A DNA stretch of 64,000 bases from an uncultured Lachnospiraceae bacterium (GTDB lineage: Bacteria > Bacillota > Clostridia > Lachnospirales > Lachnospiraceae). The number at the start of each line of letters is the position of its first letter. The stretch's first letter is position 1. Shown one piece after another: positions 6,956-16,452 of this stretch. The position numbers were made by a program, and so were the translations under genes. The stretch is from contig CAJTOL010000003.1 of the NCBI GenBank assembly GCA_910577645.1, positions 62,001-126,000 on the forward strand, written 5' to 3'. The notes under the pieces were generated by a model that saw only the letters and a list, made by a program, of their open reading frames with translations, ran no database searches and had not been told where the DNA came from.

Positions 6956-7849
6956 TTAAATGTCAAACAGAGAAAGCTGGGTAACCTGATAACGCTTCTG
7001 ATAAGCGTGAATAATATCTTTCATCCGGTATAAAATACTGTAATTTTCACACCTCTCTGAAAACACCTGCCACAGCCGTTTTGCATTGGCGCTTATACAT
7101 ACATATTGGTTGCCGTACTTTTTCATATATTTATCCGGAAGCCCCTTTTCCGGATAAATCTCTTTTAACCGGTCAAAATACCATTCCCTTTGGTTGGCCC
7201 GCAATGTCATGCCAAAGGACGGATAAATAAATCTTGCTCCTGCCTCCCTGGCCCTCTCTATTACTGCACATACATTTTCCTCACTGTCCTCCAGCCATGG
7301 GAGCACCGGCATAAGAAGAATTCCGGCAAATATCCCGGCATCTGAAAGGCGTGCCAGCGCCTCCAGACGTCTGGCAGGCGGCGGCGCTCCTGGTTCCAAA
7401 AGTTTTGCCAGACCTTCATCTGGAGTAGTAACCGTAATTTTCACCAATACCGGAGAATGTTCCTGAATACCGGAATAAATATCCTGATCCCGCAAAATCA
7501 AATCACTTTTCGTAGCCACAGCGGCTCCAAATCCAAAGGCATCCACAAGCTCCATAGCATGACGGGTCAGAAGAAGCTGTTTTTCCAGGGGGTTGTATGG
7601 ATCGCTCATGGCTCCGGTTCCTACTACCCCGGTTTTAACCTTGCGCCGCAAATCGTCCCGGATAATTCTCAGAGCATCTTTCTTTGCCCTTACCTCATCA
7701 AAATTTTTGATCCCATAGCAATCGGAACGACTGTCGCAATAAATACATCCATGACAGCATCCCTTGTAGATATTCATATTGTAGTCTATCCCAAACCACT
7801 CTCTGGATTTGGTTTTCGTTACAATAGTTTTTGCATCAATGTATTCCAT
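6956..7849 (-). CDS. SPL-family radical SAM protein
   Basis: 297 residues from the ATG at 7849 (GGGAG upstream). A longer frame would begin at a TTG inside the palindromic repeat and is less likely. The Fe-S motif CCHGCIYC (CxxxCxxC) follows NIYKG. The domain then runs through VVGTGAMSDPYNPLE to a strand/helix barrel. The family includes spore photoproduct lyase, but it also contains many uncharacterised members; the C-terminal part here does not prove DNA repair activity. It stands alone between spoIID and a palindromic repeat that follows glgP. Confidence 0.75.
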   Translation of the reverse strand: MEYIDAKTIVTKTKSREWFGIDYNMNIYKGCCHGCIYCDSRSDCYGIKNFDEVRAKKDALRIIRDDLRRKVKTGVVGTGAMSDPYNPLEKQLLLTRHAMELVDAFGFGAAVATKSDLILRDQDIYSGIQEHSPVLVKITVTTPDEGLAKLLEPGAPPPARRLEALARLSDAGIFAGILLMPVLPWLEDSEENVCAVIERAREAGARFIYPSFGMTLRANQREWYFDRLKEIYPEKGLPDKYMKKYGNQYVCISANAKRLWQVFSERCENYSILYRMKDIIHAYQKRYQVTQLSLFDI

Positions 7850-7876
7850 AGGCTCCCTGCTTCTGTAAAAAGATAA

Positions 7877-7981
7877 GGGATGCGGCAAAATGAAATTATG
7901 GGACTTTCTATTACAGCTATCCGCCAGCTCTCGCTAGCGCCTGCCAATAGCAATCCGCTTTATTTCATTTTACCGCATCCC
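7877..7981. repeat. AAAATGAAA-family palindrome after glgP
   Basis: Arms GGGATGCGGCAAAATGAAAT (7877-7896) and ATTTCATTTTACCGCATCCC (7962-7981) match at 19 of 20 positions. The interior contains GGGACTTTCTATT, also seen in the copy at 51661. It begins 13 bases past the glgP stop and reaches into the 5' region of the radical SAM gene. Confidence 0.75.
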
Positions 7982-7994
7982 CTCTGAAAAGGTA

Positions 7995-10448
7995 TTACAG
8001 TTCTACTTTTACCTTATCTAACTTCCAGATGTCATTTATATACTCCTCAATGGTTCTGTCGGAGGTAAATTTGCCAGCGCAGGCTACGTTGAGGATAGCA
8101 GCCTTTGCCCACCACTTCTCATCCCGGTAAGCCTTGTCGATCTTATCGTGAGCCTCTGCGTAGGAGCAGAAATCCTTTAAAATAAAATAGCGATCCGCTT
8201 TATCGCTGGACTGGGTATTCAGCAGAGAATTATAAATCGGGCGGAACAGCTCCGGATCCTGTGGAGAATAATAGCCATTAATAAGCTGCATCAGCACCCG
8301 GCGAATCTCCTGATTATTGTTGAAAATATCCATAGGCTGGTAACCACCGTTGTTCTCATAGTTAATAACCTCATCGGAGGACATACCAAAGATAAATGCG
8401 TACTCTTCGCCTACTTCTTCTACAATCTCAACATTTGCGCCGTCCATAGTTCCTAAGGTTAAGGCTCCGTTTAACATCAGTTTCATGTTGCCGGTACCGG
8501 ATGCCTCCTTGCTGGCAGTAGAAATCTGTTCGCTGACATCAGCGGCAGCAAAGATTAACTCTGCGTTGGATACGCGGTAATCCTCAATAAATACTACCTT
8601 AATCTTACCGTTAATAGCCTTGTCGTTGTTAATCACCTCTGCAACCGAATTGATCAGCTTGATGGTCAGCTTTGCTACCTGATATCCCGCTGCGGCCTTA
8701 GCGCCAAAAATAAAGGTTCTGGGAATCATATCTATGTTAGGATTATCCTTTAACTGGTTGTATAAATACATTACATGAAGGATATTCAGGAGCTGGCGCT
8801 TATACTCATGAAGGCGTTTTACCTGTACATCAAAGATGGAACGGGGGTCTACATCAATGCCGTTATGCTCCTTGATGTATTTTGCCAGACGTACCTTGTT
8901 CTGGTACTTAATATTCATAAACTCCTGCTGGCATTTGGGGTCGTCCGCATAAACGGCCAGTTTCTTAATATGAGGCAGGTTGACAATCCACTCATCGCCA
9001 ATCTTGTCTGTTACCCAGTCTGCAAGCAGCGGATTGCCATGAAGCAGGAATCTTCTCTGGGTAATGCCGTTTGTCTTATTGTTAAACTTATCCGGCATCA
9101 TCTGGTAGAAATCTTTTAACTCCTGATTCTTTAAAATCTCGGTGTGGAGTTTTGCAACACCATTTACAGAGAAGCTGCCTGCAATAGCCAGATGGGCCAT
9201 CTTAACCTGTCCGTCATAGATGATAGCCATCTTACGTACCTTTTTATGGTCCCCCGGATAAGCGGCTTCAATAGCAGCGATAAAGCGGCGGTTAATTTCC
9301 TCAATAATCTGGTAGATTCTGGGAAGGAGTCTGGAAAACAGCTCAATGGGCCATTTTTCCAAAGCTTCTGCCATGATTGTGTGGTTGGTATAAGCGCAGG
9401 TCTTGGTGGTAACTTCCCAGGCCTCCTCCCAGCTTAAATCATAATTATCTAATAAAATTCTCATCAATTCTGCCACTGCAACAGTGGGATGAGTATCATT
9501 TAACTGGAAAACATTCTTCTCGTGGAACTTGCGGACATCATCGTGATGCTCCATATATTTGGCAACGGCACGCTGTACGCTGGCAGAGATAAAGAAATAC
9601 TGCTGGCGCAGGCGCAGCTCCTTGCCTGCATAATGGTTGTCATTGGGATACAGAACCTCTACAATGGTCTTTGCCAGGTTTTCCTGCTCCACTGCCTTCT
9701 GATAATTGCCCCGGTCAAACTCGTCTAAACGGAATACTTCCATGGGCTGTGCATCCCAGACACGCAGGGTATTCACTACATTGTTGCCGTAGCCTACAAT
9801 GGGCATATCATAGGGAACTGCCATAACAGACTGATATCCCTTCTGCACAAAACGGTTTCTCTTACCGTCCCATTCAGAGGTTACATAACCTCCAAACTTA
9901 ACCTCTGTAGAATATTCAGCCCGGCGCACCTCAAAGGGGTTTCCGTTCTTTAACCAGTCGTCGGGAACTTCTCTCTGGAAGCCGTTCTCGATCTTCTGCT
10001 TAAACATACCATAACGATAGCGGATGCCGCAGCCGTATGCCGGATAGCCTAAGGTTGCAAGGGAATCCAGGAAGCAGGCAGCCAGGCGGCCTAAACCACC
10101 GTTTCCAAGAGCAGCATCCGGCTCCTGATCCTCAATTACATTTAAATCTAACCCTAACTCTTCTAATACTTCCTTAATCTCCTTTTGGGCACAGATATTA
10201 ATAATATTATTACCCAGTGCACGGCCCATTAAGAATTCCATGGAAAGATAGTAAACTGTCTTTGCATCCTCTTTCTCATATACCTTATGGGTAGCAATCC
10301 ACTCGTCAATAATAACATCTTTTACAGCATAGGAAACTGCCTGAAACATTTGTTCCTGGGTTGCGTCCTCCACCGTTTTGCGAAACAGGTTCTTTACGTT
10401 ATAAATGACTGATTTCTTAAAAGTCTCCTTATCAAATCCCTGATTCAT
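7995..10448 (-). CDS. glgP: Glycogen/starch phosphorylase
   Basis: 817 residues, the usual full length. The PLP-lysine region EASGTGNMKLMLNGA and the downstream GTMDGANVEI are intact, as are the N-terminal YYLSMEFLMGR and NGGLGRLAACFLDS motifs. The enzyme releases glucose-1-phosphate from alpha-1,4-glucans in the cytosol. The start has AAGGAGG ten bases upstream. It follows ileS by 72 bases with no clear terminator between, so some read-through from the ileS unit is possible. No other glycogen genes are nearby. Confidence 0.97.
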   Translation of the reverse strand: MNQGFDKETFKKSVIYNVKNLFRKTVEDATQEQMFQAVSYAVKDVIIDEWIATHKVYEKEDAKTVYYLSMEFLMGRALGNNIINICAQKEIKEVLEELGLDLNVIEDQEPDAALGNGGLGRLAACFLDSLATLGYPAYGCGIRYRYGMFKQKIENGFQREVPDDWLKNGNPFEVRRAEYSTEVKFGGYVTSEWDGKRNRFVQKGYQSVMAVPYDMPIVGYGNNVVNTLRVWDAQPMEVFRLDEFDRGNYQKAVEQENLAKTIVEVLYPNDNHYAGKELRLRQQYFFISASVQRAVAKYMEHHDDVRKFHEKNVFQLNDTHPTVAVAELMRILLDNYDLSWEEAWEVTTKTCAYTNHTIMAEALEKWPIELFSRLLPRIYQIIEEINRRFIAAIEAAYPGDHKKVRKMAIIYDGQVKMAHLAIAGSFSVNGVAKLHTEILKNQELKDFYQMMPDKFNNKTNGITQRRFLLHGNPLLADWVTDKIGDEWIVNLPHIKKLAVYADDPKCQQEFMNIKYQNKVRLAKYIKEHNGIDVDPRSIFDVQVKRLHEYKRQLLNILHVMYLYNQLKDNPNIDMIPRTFIFGAKAAAGYQVAKLTIKLINSVAEVINNDKAINGKIKVVFIEDYRVSNAELIFAAADVSEQISTASKEASGTGNMKLMLNGALTLGTMDGANVEIVEEVGEEYAFIFGMSSDEVINYENNGGYQPMDIFNNNQEIRRVLMQLINGYYSPQDPELFRPIYNSLLNTQSSDKADRYFILKDFCSYAEAHDKIDKAYRDEKWWAKAAILNVACAGKFTSDRTIEEYINDIWKLDKVKVEL

Positions 10449-10520
10449 GAATACTTTTCCTCCTTCTTGCCTTGTCTTTTAGGCATATAGGTATACCCGC
10501 CGGGTATTTCCTTCTCATTT

Positions 10521-13500
10521 TCAGCCGGTAATTTTTTCAACGCCCAGCATGACTTTCTCGCCATTAATATTCCATTCCTTGGCGTATCCTCCCATCTGTC
10601 CCATAGAAATATGATCCGCCATAACCTCTCCCTTGATCTGGTCGCCATGGGTTTTTAACAGATCGGCGATCTTATCGTTCTCATCCTGGAATACCCGGAT
10701 GTGATCCATAACCTCAAAGCCGGCTTCCTTACGCATGGTCTGAATCTTGCTGATCAGTTCTCTTACAAAGCCTTCTTCAATCAGTTGGGGAGTTAAATTG
10801 GTGTCCAGGACCACTGTTACATAATTGTCCTTTTCCGTTACAAAGCCTTCCTTCTCAGCTGTGTCAATAAGCAGATCCCCGGCAGTTAATACTACCTCTG
10901 TACCGTCAAAAGTAAAAGTAAGAGCTCCTTTTTCATTTAAGGTGTCCATGGCCTCATTGCCGTCTACGGCCTGAAGAGCCTGGCGGATAGCTCCCAACTG
11001 CTTTCCATACTTTGGCCCTACAGTCTTTAGCTGGGGCTTAAAGGAATACGAGGTAAATGCCCGGACATCATCCGTAAATTCTACGGTTTTCAGATTTAAC
11101 TCATCCTCGATAATCCTCTGATAAAACTCAGACAGCGCATGGTCTCCCTTTACATACATTCTGGCTATAGGCTGGCGATTCTTAATGTTGGCGGTATTTC
11201 TGGCAGCCCGTCCCAGGACTACGATCTTTAATACCTGATCCATATCTGCTTCCAGTTTCTCATCAATCCATTCTGCCTTTACCTCCGGGAAATCGCACAA
11301 ATGGACGCTTTCAGGAGCAGTCTTATCAATGCTTCTTACTAAATTCTGGTAAATGTCCTCTGTCATAAAAGGAATCATGGGAGCAGCAGCCTTGGCCATG
11401 GTAACTAATGCGGTATAAAGGGTCATGTAAGCGTTGATCTTATCCTGCTCCATCCCCTTGGCCCAGAACCGTTCCCGGCTTCTTCTTACGTACCAGTTGC
11501 TCATATCATCTGTAAACTCCTGAAGAGCTCTTGCCGCCTCGGGAATCCGGTAATTATCAAGATGATCGTCCACCGCCTTTACCATAGAGTTTACTTTAGA
11601 AAGCAGCCATTTATCCATAACCGGCAGCTTCTCATATTCTAAAGTGTAACTTGTAGCGTCAAAGTTGTCAATATTGGCATATAGCACAAAGAATGCATAG
11701 GTATTCCAAAGAGTTCCCATAAACTTTCTCTGGCCTTCTGTAACTGCCTTGCCATGGAACCGGTTAGGCAGCCAAGGTGCGCTGTTAATATAGAAATACC
11801 AACGGATGGCGTCTGCGCCGTAAGTCTCTAAAGCTTCAAAGGGATCTACCGCATTTCCCTTGCTCTTACTCATCTTCTGTCCGTTTTCATCCTGGACATG
11901 GCCCAAAACGATTACGTTCTCATAGGGAGCCTTGTTAAAAAGCAGAGTGGACTCTGCCAGCAAAGAATAGAACCAGCCCCTGGTCTGATCTACGGCCTCA
12001 GAGATAAACTGTGCCGGGAACTGGGACTCAAATAATTCTTTATTCTCAAACGGGTAATGGTGCTGTGCAAAAGGCATGGCGCCGGAGTCAAACCAGCAAT
12101 CGATTACCTCCGGGACCCGGTGCATCTCTTTGCCGCAGTCCGGACAAGTAATGGTTACCTGATCAATAAATGGACGGTGAAGCTCTACGCCGCTTTCCGG
12201 ATAATTGCTGCTCATAGCCTTCAGCTCTTCCCGGCTGCCGATGGCGTGCTGTTTCCCACATTCACATTCCCAAATATTTAATGGGGTACCCCAGTAACGG
12301 TTTCTGGAAATTCCCCAGTCCTGAATATTTTCCAGCCAGTCGCCGAAACGGCCCTTGCCGATGGATTCCGGGATCCAGTTAATGGTGTTGTTGTTGCGGA
12401 TCAGATCCTCTTTTACCGCTGTCATTTTAATGAACCAGGACTCTCTTGCATAGTAGATCAGAGGAGTCCCGCAGCGCCAGCAATGAGGATAGCTGTGCTC
12501 AAATTTAGGGGCGGAAAAGAGAAGTCCTTTCTTATCCAAGTCCTCTAATACCATGGGATCCGCTTTCTTGCAGAATACTCCTGCATAGGAAGTCTCTGCT
12601 GTCATTTCGCCCTTGCCGTCTACCAGCTGAACGAAGGGCAGATCGTACTTGCGGCCTACATTGGCGTCATCTTCACCAAAGGCGGGAGCAATGTGTACCA
12701 CGCCGGTGCCGTCTGTTAAGGTTACATAAGTGTCGCAGGTTACGTAAAATGCTTTCTTGCGCTGCTTTTCACACAAGCCCAGGGCAAAATCAAATAAGGG
12801 CTCGTACTCTTTAAACTCCAAGTCTCTGCCTTTGTAGGTCCCTGTCACCTGGTAAGCCGGCTTGTCAGAATCTTTGTCTGCCAGAGGGCCAAGTACAGTA
12901 TCACACAGGGCCTGGGCCAAATAGTAAACATTTCCGTCCGCAGCATTTACCTTTACATAATCCTCGTTAGGGTTTACGCACAAAGCCACATTGCTGGGCA
13001 GGGTCCAGGGGGTGGTAGTCCAGGCCAGAATGTAAGCATCCTCGCCCTTTACCTTAAATCGGGCAATGGCGGAGCGCTCTTTGACATCCTTATAGCCCTG
13101 AGCCACCTCATGGGAGGACAAAGGAGTGCCGCATCGGGGGCAATATGGTACGATCTTAAATCCCTTATACAGCAGTCCTTTTTCCCAGATCTGCTTTAAG
13201 GCCCACCACTCAGATTCAATGTAGTCGTCATGATAGGTAACATAAGGGTTGTCCATATCCGCCCAGAAACCAACAGTAGCGGAAAAGTCTTCCCACATCC
13301 CTTTATATTTCCAGACGCTGTCCTTACAGTGGCCAATAAACGGTTCCAGACCGTATTCCTCGATCTGTTCCTTCCCGTCCAGTCCCAGCATCTTCTCCAC
13401 TTCCAGCTCCACCGGAAGTCCATGGGTGTCCCATCCTGCCTTGCGGGGAACCATGTAGCCCTTCATGGTACGGTATCTGGGAATCATGTCCTTAATAACC

Positions 13501-13685
13501 CGGGTCAGCACATGGCCGATGTGGGGTTTGCCGTTGGCCGTAGGCGGGCCGTCATAAAATACGTAGGGAATCCCTTCTTTCCGGCTGTCAATACTTTTCT
13601 TAAAAATGTCTTCGTCTTTCCAAAACTTCTCAATCTTTTTTTCCCGCTCTACAAAATTCATATTTGTAGAAACTTTCTCATACAT
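10521..13685 (-). CDS. ileS: Isoleucyl-tRNA synthetase
   Basis: 1054 residues from the ATG at 13685 (GGAGG seven bases upstream); a longer open frame runs back into the T-box leader and is not used. Class I signatures are NGKPHIGHVLTR (HIGH near residue 55) and QKMSKSKGN around residue 600, separated by the editing domain. Two CxxC-type pairs are visible (CPRCG, CPDCG). Length and C-terminal region fit the long, eukaryote-like type seen in Clostridia, which in studied cases is less sensitive to mupirocin. It attaches Ile to tRNA and is controlled by a T-box leader. Confidence 0.97.
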   Translation of the reverse strand: MYEKVSTNMNFVEREKKIEKFWKDEDIFKKSIDSRKEGIPYVFYDGPPTANGKPHIGHVLTRVIKDMIPRYRTMKGYMVPRKAGWDTHGLPVELEVEKMLGLDGKEQIEEYGLEPFIGHCKDSVWKYKGMWEDFSATVGFWADMDNPYVTYHDDYIESEWWALKQIWEKGLLYKGFKIVPYCPRCGTPLSSHEVAQGYKDVKERSAIARFKVKGEDAYILAWTTTPWTLPSNVALCVNPNEDYVKVNAADGNVYYLAQALCDTVLGPLADKDSDKPAYQVTGTYKGRDLEFKEYEPLFDFALGLCEKQRKKAFYVTCDTYVTLTDGTGVVHIAPAFGEDDANVGRKYDLPFVQLVDGKGEMTAETSYAGVFCKKADPMVLEDLDKKGLLFSAPKFEHSYPHCWRCGTPLIYYARESWFIKMTAVKEDLIRNNNTINWIPESIGKGRFGDWLENIQDWGISRNRYWGTPLNIWECECGKQHAIGSREELKAMSSNYPESGVELHRPFIDQVTITCPDCGKEMHRVPEVIDCWFDSGAMPFAQHHYPFENKELFESQFPAQFISEAVDQTRGWFYSLLAESTLLFNKAPYENVIVLGHVQDENGQKMSKSKGNAVDPFEALETYGADAIRWYFYINSAPWLPNRFHGKAVTEGQRKFMGTLWNTYAFFVLYANIDNFDATSYTLEYEKLPVMDKWLLSKVNSMVKAVDDHLDNYRIPEAARALQEFTDDMSNWYVRRSRERFWAKGMEQDKINAYMTLYTALVTMAKAAAPMIPFMTEDIYQNLVRSIDKTAPESVHLCDFPEVKAEWIDEKLEADMDQVLKIVVLGRAARNTANIKNRQPIARMYVKGDHALSEFYQRIIEDELNLKTVEFTDDVRAFTSYSFKPQLKTVGPKYGKQLGAIRQALQAVDGNEAMDTLNEKGALTFTFDGTEVVLTAGDLLIDTAEKEGFVTEKDNYVTVVLDTNLTPQLIEEGFVRELISKIQTMRKEAGFEVMDHIRVFQDENDKIADLLKTHGDQIKGEVMADHISMGQMGGYAKEWNINGEKVMLGVEKITG

Positions 13686-13752
13686 GGCGCTTCCTCCAAT
13701 CAAGTGAACTTGTCTTGCTGAAAACCGGGAGGAAAAATCTTCCTTAAAAATG

Positions 13753-13998
13753 AAAAAACGCCCCATCCCGCATAGGGACGAAGCAAATCTTCGTTGTACC
13801 ACCCGTTTTCTGCATACTGTTATATGAGTTCCCGATAACGTAGGAAATACGGCTTAACCTACAGCAAATCTGCTCTCAGCCAGCGACTCCGGAGTGATTT
13901 TGGGGAACTGTCCTACTGGCGCCGGTCTCTCACCATCTCCGGCTCGCTTTGGCGTTTGGGCAGCCTTACTGTCTCCATCTCAGTCTTTTTATATAGCG
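13753..13998 (-). promoter_or_regulatory. T-box leader of ileS
   Basis: Read leftward, the leader has an AGTA motif in the 5' part of stem I. A candidate Ile specifier ATC lies at 13898-13896. The T-box core GGGTGGTAC is at 13804-13796. It ends in a GC-rich terminator stem followed by TTTTTT (13758-13753). Uncharged tRNA-Ile would stabilise the antiterminator. The specifier call depends on a fold I could not compute. Confidence 0.85.
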
Positions 13999-14004
13999 AC
14001 TATT

Positions 14005-14033
14005 ATTATATGGAATCACTCCTTAAAAGTCAA
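14005..14033 (-). promoter_or_regulatory. Sigma-A promoter of ileS
   Basis: Read leftward: TTGACT (14033-14028), 17-base spacer, TATAAT (14010-14005), just upstream of the T-box leader. Confidence 0.85.
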
Positions 14034-14158
14034 GGAAAACCCAGTTTTTTCCCAGTTTTTCGTGCATTTTCCATGATTTTTCCACACATGTTTTGGCAGA
14101 TTTGTGTGACACTAAGGATGAAATTTTATCCGTCCAGACAACTTTTAGGAGGTGTGGC

Positions 14159-14734
14159 ATGATCCTTTCTGCTCTTTCTTACCTGATCATTCCCATATAC
14201 ACCCTGCTTTTCGTCCGGGGAACCGACTGGTTCACCAGTAATTTTTCTGTAATCGGGAGTCTGGAACAGCAGAAAAAAGCCTTTGCAGCATGGGGCATCC
14301 TTATCAGCTGTACTTTGTATCGGATGCTCTTTCCTTTGATTGATCAGGCGCCCTTTTCCCAGGGAAGGTTCCGGTCTGTAAAAAAGCGGAGAGTCTGCTT
14401 TTCCCTTCTCAATCTGGCCCTGCTTTTTTTAACCGCCGCCATTATCCTTCCTTATATTCCGTCCCAGTTTCCCGTTCAGGCCTGGCTTCACATTATATTT
14501 GCCTTTTTTTCCGGAGTCTCTCTGTTTTTCTGCCTGGTTTTTCTCATCCACAGTTACTACCAAAACCGGCCTGCCCTGTTTCGGACTCCCATGCACATCC
14601 TGTGGAGTTCTTTTACAGTAAGCCTGATTCTGCTTCTTATCAGCGGGATTGTCAACAGCGCCCTGGAAATCCTGGTAACCATTACCGCCTGTATCCTTAC
14701 CAGGCAGATGTACCGAAAAGTGTTTGGCGTATAG
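14159..14734 (+). CDS. Six-helix membrane protein of unknown function
   Basis: 191 residues from the ATG at 14159, which follows AGGAGG by seven bases; an upstream in-frame ATG at 14093 lacks a site. About six hydrophobic helices are visible (for example ALSYLIIPIYTLLFV, LLNLALLFLTAAIILPYI, FSGVSLFFCLVFLIHSYY, SFTVSLILLLISGIV). It starts with a conserved-looking FVRGTDWFTSNFSVIG segment. The arrangement recalls DUF998-like proteins, but I cannot assign it. It is isolated, facing right between leftward genes, and converges with the next gene. Confidence 0.7.
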   Translation: MILSALSYLIIPIYTLLFVRGTDWFTSNFSVIGSLEQQKKAFAAWGILISCTLYRMLFPLIDQAPFSQGRFRSVKKRRVCFSLLNLALLFLTAAIILPYIPSQFPVQAWLHIIFAFFSGVSLFFCLVFLIHSYYQNRPALFRTPMHILWSSFTVSLILLLISGIVNSALEILVTITACILTRQMYRKVFGV

Positions 14735-14762
14735 CTTTTAAAACACGGCAGTCCAGGACCAT

Positions 14763-16082
14763 TTATTGAGACAGGACCGGAAGGAGATTTTTTACCTCTT
14801 TTTCTGCTGCTTCTTCCAGGAAGGAACTGTAGCTGAAAAAGCAATATCCGGATACCTGCCCGCTTGCACGTCCCATCTCAACCTGACGCTTTAGTATATC
14901 GTCCCTCCGCAGCCACTCAGAGGTTCCGGTATAATCTTTGGTATCCGTTCCTGCCCGGTAAGCAGCCAGGCCCAGATACAGTTTTGCATTTCCTCTTTTC
15001 TTTAAATCAATCCAGGTCTTTAAGTTGTTTTCAAAAGCATAAGGGGCAGGGTTACCGGCAGCTGTTCTGGTTTCAAAGCCCCAATAAATCTGAGGCATAA
15101 TATAATCAATATATCCTTCCATTGACATCCATGTATCAATATCTGTAAAAAGTTCCTGGCTGCTTCTTAACTCCTTCACATAGCCCCGGGGGCTGATTCC
15201 AAATACAACAGAGGGATTAATGGACTTTACTGTGCGGTATGTCTCTGCCACTAACTGGTTTACATTGGCTCTCCTCCAATTATCTACAGACAGTTTTGAG
15301 CCGGATGCCAGATATTCCGGCAGGTCAAAGTATCGGGACGGATTGTTATCATCCAGCTCCGGATAAAAATAATCATCAAAGTGAATTCCGTCCACCTGGT
15401 AATTTTCTACAATCTCCGCAACTCCTTTTGTCACCAGCTCCCGGACCTCCGGAAAAGAAGGATTATAGTACCAGGAACCGTCCTGCTTTAACACTCTCCT
15501 GCTCCCGGCTTCATCTCCGCTGCCAAACCATTGTTTCGCCGGGGAGCTGTCAGAAACTTCATCCCAGCTCATAAGATAGCCGGTAACCCGGTAAGGATTC
15601 AGCCAGGCATGAAACTTTAATCCTCTGGCATGAGCCGCCTTTATCATATATTCTAAAGGATCATATCCCGGATCCTTTCCGGCGCTGCCGGATGCAAATT
15701 TAGACCAGGGATAATAATCAGAGGGATACATAGCGTCGCTGTGAGAACGGACATGGACGAATACCGCATTCATCCCCCAGGATTTTACGTTATCAAACAT
15801 CTGATCCACGGCTTTTTCAAAACTTTTCCGCTCCTTAGGAAGCCGCTCCCATTCCAGATAGGAAATCCATACCCCCTTTAACTCATCTCCATCGCTGGTA
15901 TCTCTGTAAGTGCCATAAGCTTCATATCCGGTTGCCAGGCCAGTACCCGGGCCTATGTCAGATTCATCTCCCGGACTGGCATAAGAATATCCCGGGAATA
16001 AAAATCCGCCCCACAGCCCCATTAAAAAAAAGCTACACATAAGAGTCAACACAATTTTTTTAACAGATGCATGTATTTTCAC
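14763..16082 (-). CDS. Secreted family-10-like glycoside hydrolase (GHL10/YngK type)
   Basis: 439 residues. The GTG at 16082 is chosen because GGAGG lies seven bases upstream. An N-terminal signal peptide (IVLTLMCSFFLMGLWGGFLF) is followed by a low-complexity linker to about residue 60. The TIM-barrel domain begins LKGVWISYLEWERL and includes FVHVRSHSDAMYPSDYYPWS, FHAWLNPYRV, VDGIHFDDYFYP and DYIMPQIYWGFE. These are hallmarks of the GHL10 group, thought to act on peptidoglycan or other surface glycans; the substrate here is not known. It converges with the membrane protein gene. Confidence 0.85.
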   Translation of the reverse strand: MKIHASVKKIVLTLMCSFFLMGLWGGFLFPGYSYASPGDESDIGPGTGLATGYEAYGTYRDTSDGDELKGVWISYLEWERLPKERKSFEKAVDQMFDNVKSWGMNAVFVHVRSHSDAMYPSDYYPWSKFASGSAGKDPGYDPLEYMIKAAHARGLKFHAWLNPYRVTGYLMSWDEVSDSSPAKQWFGSGDEAGSRRVLKQDGSWYYNPSFPEVRELVTKGVAEIVENYQVDGIHFDDYFYPELDDNNPSRYFDLPEYLASGSKLSVDNWRRANVNQLVAETYRTVKSINPSVVFGISPRGYVKELRSSQELFTDIDTWMSMEGYIDYIMPQIYWGFETRTAAGNPAPYAFENNLKTWIDLKKRGNAKLYLGLAAYRAGTDTKDYTGTSEWLRRDDILKRQVEMGRASGQVSGYCFFSYSSFLEEAAEKEVKNLLPVLSQ

Positions 16083-16250
16083 ACTATTTCCTCCAAATTC
16101 CAATGTTTCTTAATTTTAACATAGATGTGCCGGACTTCCAAGTATTCTTTCCCTTTCTGATTTCTTACATTTTTCTTACCCATCGCCTGCAAAAATGCCG
16201 GAAGTCCTCTTCCCCTTTTGGAGAACTTTGTTATTTTTCTATCAATCCCT

Positions 16251-16278
16251 TTGTTATTCCCCCAACTTATGATATACT
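16251..16278 (+). promoter_or_regulatory. Promoter of pncB
   Basis: TTGTTA (16251-16256), 16-base spacer, TATACT (16273-16278). Transcription would begin right at the first of three hairpins. A second TATACTATGAA lies before the third hairpin and may be a duplicate promoter with a weak -35. Confidence 0.65.
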
Positions 16279-16283
16279 ATGAA

Positions 16284-16404
16284 CACTTGGCGAGGTCTTT
16301 TCGAGCCTAGTGAGAATGCATGCCTGGACACTTAGCGAGGTCTTTTCGAGCTTAGTGTACATGGTATACTATGAACACTTGGCGAGGTCTTTTTGAGCCT
16401 AGTG
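16284..16404 (+). repeat. Three tandem 29-nt hairpins in the pncB leader
   Basis: Copies lie at 16284-16312, 16329-16357 and 16376-16404. Each pairs CACT with AGTG, has a T.T mismatch, then a 3-bp segment (GGC/GCC in copies 1 and 3, AGC/GCT in copy 2: a compensated change), then CGAG facing CGAG around a GTCTTTT loop. That gives two adjacent G.A pairs in copies 1 and 2. Copy 3 has TGAG on the 3' side. The 16104-16250 stretch to the left shows nothing else. Confidence 0.7.
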
Positions 16405-16452
16405 AGAATGCTATCTGGACGGAAGAAACGGTTATTACCGGGAGGAATGATT

